A stretch of 7,848 bases of DNA from Planctomycetota bacterium. GTDB taxonomy: Bacteria; Planctomycetota; Planctomycetia; Pirellulales; Pirellulaceae. The notes beneath the pieces were generated by a model. The model made no database searches and was not told the origin of the DNA. It saw nothing but the letters and a program-made list of their open reading frames with translations. Of this stretch, positions 6,087 through 7,848 are shown piece by piece. Each line of letters starts with the position of its first letter. The stretch's first letter is position 1. The translations under genes and the position numbers were made by a program. Where the stretch lies: positions 1 through 7,848 of the forward strand of contig JAHWKS010000215.1 in the NCBI GenBank assembly GCA_019347795.1, in the 5' to 3' direction.

Positions 6087-6437
6087 ATGTCTTCCGCTCC
6101 CGCCTCGCAGTCCGAACGCTCCTTGTCCCCAAGCGCGGTTTACCTGCCCCACCCGGCGATCATCGCTCAAGAAACCCGTCGCATCCGCAGCCGTTGGCCG
6201 CGGCTCACGGCCTCGCGCCGGCAAGCCCTCGCCCTCCGCCGCCAGCGCAAGCTCGCCGAAAAGCTCGGCCTCACCACGCCCGCAAGTCCCGCAAGGGGTC
6301 GGGGAGATTTTTCGGGCGAACCTGTCGCCACATCGCAAGATCCAAGCCCGAAAAATCACCCCGACCCCGCCCCTGCAGCTACGTCACCGGAAACACCTTC
6401 ACCTGTCACGTTTTCATGGGTTTTTGCGCTATTGTAA
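6087..6437 (+). CDS. Small basic protein, unknown function
   Basis: A 116-residue predicted protein that I cannot assign to a named family. The first 62 residues look like a real small protein: a Ser/Pro-rich lead, then PHPAIIAQETRRIRSRW (21-37) and a strongly basic, probably helical stretch TASRRQALALRRQRKLAEKL (41-60). Short planctomycete proteins with a similar IRxxW plus basic helix are familiar to me, but I cannot name one. The start at 6087 is supported by AGGA (6076-6079) seven bases upstream, and by a strong promoter and leader hairpin before it. From residue 63 on, composition changes to a Pro/Ser/Ala-rich low-complexity tail. Residues 70-94 are encoded by a near-perfect inverted repeat, so the tail may be the result of a repeat inserting into the gene or of read-through. 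The basic part could bind nucleic acid, but that is only inference. Confidence 0.5.
   Translation: MSSAPASQSERSLSPSAVYLPHPAIIAQETRRIRSRWPRLTASRRQALALRRQRKLAEKLGLTTPASPARGRGDFSGEPVATSQDPSPKNHPDPAPAATSPETPSPVTFSWVFALL
6295..6368. repeat. Near-perfect 23-base inverted repeat with 28-base loop
   Basis: The left arm (6295-6317, core GATTTTTCGGGC) and right arm (6346-6368, core GCCCGAAAAATC) match at 22 of 23 positions, enclosing a 28-base loop (6318-6345). This resembles REP- or MITE-like palindromes dispersed in GC-rich genomes. The T-run inside the arm is paired in the hairpin, so this is not a classical intrinsic terminator. It lies within the open frame of the small basic protein. Confidence 0.8.
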
Positions 6438-6538
6438 TGGTTGACTTTGGCGGCGGCCCTTGCCCTTGCCGGGCCGATGCAAGTAAAGTGAGAGCTTCCG
6501 CCTCGCTTCGTTGGCGGCGCCATACCCCCGCGGACTGA

Positions 6539-7522
6539 ATGAACACCCAAGCCAGTATCGCCGCGCGCGCGGCCGCTACCGTTGAAAAGCCGCGGCAGCT
6601 TCCGTTGCCCAAGCGCGTCAACCGGAAGCGGATTCACTGGGAGTATGCGGCGCCGACCGTTTTGATCCATCTCCTGGCGCTATTGATCTTCGTCCCCTGG
6701 CTGTTCAGTTGGGCGGGCGTGGCGGCCCTGTTCATCGGCGTGAGCCTGTTCGGGCAGTTGGGCATTCCCATCGGCTACCATCGGCTGCTCACGCACCGCA
6801 GCTTCCGCACGCCGAAGTGGGTCGAGCGAATCCTCGTCTCGATGGCGTTGTGCAGCGCTCAGGAGACGCCGGCCAAGTGGGTCGCGTGGCATCGCATGCA
6901 CCACAACCACTCCGACGAGCAGGAAGATCCGCACAGTCCGCTCGTGAACTTTCTCTGGGCGCACTTCGGCTGGCTGGTGTACTACAACGCTGAAACCACG
7001 AACTTCTCGTTCTACCAGAAATACGCGCGGGACATTCTGGAAGACCCGTTCTACATGTACCTGGAGAAGAACCGCCTGGCGTCGGTGTGGATTTACCTGG
7101 GGCACGCGGCGCTGTATTTCCTCGCGGCGCTGGGGCTGGGGTATTGGCTCTATGGGGCTGAGACGGCGGCGCTTCAGCTCGCTCTGAGCCTCTTCGTGTG
7201 GGGCGTGATCATGCGGACGGTGTGGGTCTGGCACATCACGTGGGCGGTGAACTCGCTCTCGCACATGTTCGGGTACCGCAATTACGAGACGAGCGACCAG
7301 AGCCGCAACAACTGGTTCGTGGCGGCACTCACGGGGGGCGAGGGGTGGCACAACAACCACCACCAGGACCAGGCCAGCGCCAGCGTGCAGCACCGCTGGT
7401 GGGAGCTGGATCCGAACTACTACATCATCAAAAGCCTGGAAAAAGTGGGGCTGGCCAGCCACGTCGTCCCGCCCCGCCACATCCGCCAGGCCGGCCGCGA
7501 TACGGCCGAAGACGCCGCGTAA
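6539..7522 (+). CDS. Membrane fatty-acid desaturase (acyl-CoA/acyl-lipid, delta-9-like)
   Basis: A 327-residue integral membrane di-iron enzyme that introduces a double bond into a long-chain acyl group, using oxygen and reducing power. All three histidine boxes are present: HRLLTH (residues 81-86), HRMHH (118-122) and HNNHH (271-275). N238 and H242 in NSLSHMFG match the extra metal ligands known from stearoyl-CoA desaturases. Hydrophobic stretches at about 39-57, 59-79, 183-205 and 212-230 fit the four-helix topology of this class, with the boxes facing the cytoplasm. Whether the substrate is acyl-CoA or a lipid-bound acyl chain cannot be told; no fused cytochrome b5 is seen, so a separate electron donor is needed. 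The first in-frame ATG at 6539 has no clear Shine-Dalgarno site. The gene probably acts in membrane fluidity control and is not clearly linked to its neighbours. Confidence 0.93.
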   Translation: MNTQASIAARAAATVEKPRQLPLPKRVNRKRIHWEYAAPTVLIHLLALLIFVPWLFSWAGVAALFIGVSLFGQLGIPIGYHRLLTHRSFRTPKWVERILVSMALCSAQETPAKWVAWHRMHHNHSDEQEDPHSPLVNFLWAHFGWLVYYNAETTNFSFYQKYARDILEDPFYMYLEKNRLASVWIYLGHAALYFLAALGLGYWLYGAETAALQLALSLFVWGVIMRTVWVWHITWAVNSLSHMFGYRNYETSDQSRNNWFVAALTGGEGWHNNHHQDQASASVQHRWWELDPNYYIIKSLEKVGLASHVVPPRHIRQAGRDTAEDAA

Positions 7523-7524
7523 CC

Positions 7525-7543
7525 CCTGCGATCGCGGGCGTTT
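7525..7543 (+). terminator. Weak hairpin after desaturase gene
   Basis: CCTGC (7525-7529) and GCGGG (7534-7538) can pair, with one G-T pair, around a GATC tetraloop, followed by CGTTTG. It sits directly after the desaturase stop. The stem and T-tract are both short, so it may only weaken read-through into the gene at 7577. Confidence 0.25.
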
Positions 7544-7576
7544 GTGCTATCGGCTTCTCGCTGATACATTCGGGGC

Positions 7577-7848
7577 ATGAGAAAAGGAATTGCCGTATCG
7601 CCGGGCGTTGCAGTCGGAACGGCGTACTGCATTTACGAGATTTTCGTCAATCCCGACACCAAACGTCTCGAGGATCGCGAAATCACCGCCGAGCTCGCGC
7701 AGTACGAGTACGCGCGCGACAAGACTGCCGAGGACCTCCTCGCCCTGCAAAAGAAGGTCGAGGCCCAGGTCGGGCACGAGCAAGCGGCGATTTTTGCGGT
7801 CCATGAGACGATCCTTCGCGACGCTCCCTTCACCAAGAAGGTGCGGGA
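7577..7848 (+). CDS. ptsI: PTS enzyme I (phosphoenolpyruvate-protein phosphotransferase), 5' part
   Basis: The first 90 codons of a gene that runs off the right edge; the full protein is normally about 570-590 residues. MRKGIAVSPGVAVGTAY at the N terminus is the hallmark of enzyme I. It is followed by the expected charged helical region of the HPr-binding domain (EITAELAQYEYARDKTAEDL, then LALQKKVEAQVGHEQAAIF and AVHETILRD). The phospho-accepting histidine lies beyond the window. Enzyme I takes phosphate from phosphoenolpyruvate and passes it to HPr, the first step of sugar PTS transport or of a PTS-based regulatory chain. Only a CGGGG sequence close to the ATG could serve as ribosome binding site. 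The start is 54 bases after the desaturase stop, so partial co-transcription is possible. Confidence 0.92.
   Translation, partial: MRKGIAVSPGVAVGTAYCIYEIFVNPDTKRLEDREITAELAQYEYARDKTAEDLLALQKKVEAQVGHEQAAIFAVHETILRDAPFTKKVR

Noticed and set aside
6441..6490. Possible promoter for the desaturase starting at TTGACT (6441-6446)
   Set aside because: No acceptable -10 element lies 16-18 bases downstream, so I could not support it.
6680..7480. Minus-strand open frame of 266 codons
   Set aside because: It is antisense to the desaturase, and its valine/arginine/histidine-rich sequence reflects the complement of the real gene.

Overview
The window is a GC-rich bacterial chromosome segment, most likely from a planctomycete of the Pirellula/Rhodopirellula kind. 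That assignment is inference. It rests on the ABC-2 permease with a large inserted repeat-like domain, the short membrane-anchored protein starting with an 'RFRLRELFLIVL' type segment, the small basic 'IRSRW' protein, and the degenerate repeats of a type I associate with these genomes. No rRNA, tRNA or CRISPR is visible.

Layout. Bases 1-546 hold no intact gene. A short minus-strand stretch (303-389) looks like a relic of the N-terminal domain of an integron-type tyrosine recombinase. Bases 547-1593 encode an atypical NAD(P)-dependent epimerase/reductase of the extended SDR kind that lacks the usual catalytic lysine. Bases 1594-2092 are a gene-poor gap containing a compact structure: two related palindromic repeats in opposite orientation (about 1627-1680 and 1871-1936) bracket the frameshifted C-terminal half of a GxxExxY-family gene (1689-1870). 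It looks like a decayed small mobile cassette.

Bases 2093-5861 form a plus-strand operon: an ABC ATPase (2093-3052), a 766-residue ABC-2 permease with a large predicted extracytoplasmic beta-propeller-like region (3156-5456), and a small single-pass membrane protein (5460-5861) that starts three bases after the permease stop. A stem-loop lies between ATPase and permease, and a terminator-like hairpin follows the third gene. The three products probably make or modulate one exporter of unknown substrate.

Bases 5969-5998 hold a near-consensus housekeeping promoter. Its transcript would begin with a hairpin and carry a good Shine-Dalgarno site before a small basic protein gene (6087-6437). The 3' half of that gene runs through a 23-base near-perfect inverted repeat. 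A membrane fatty-acid desaturase with all three histidine boxes follows (6539-7522). The 5' end of a PTS enzyme I gene (ptsI, from 7577) runs off the window.

The best candidates for something poorly described are the repeat-bounded GxxExxY relic, the permease with its propeller-like insert, and the promoter-driven small ORF that reads through a palindrome.
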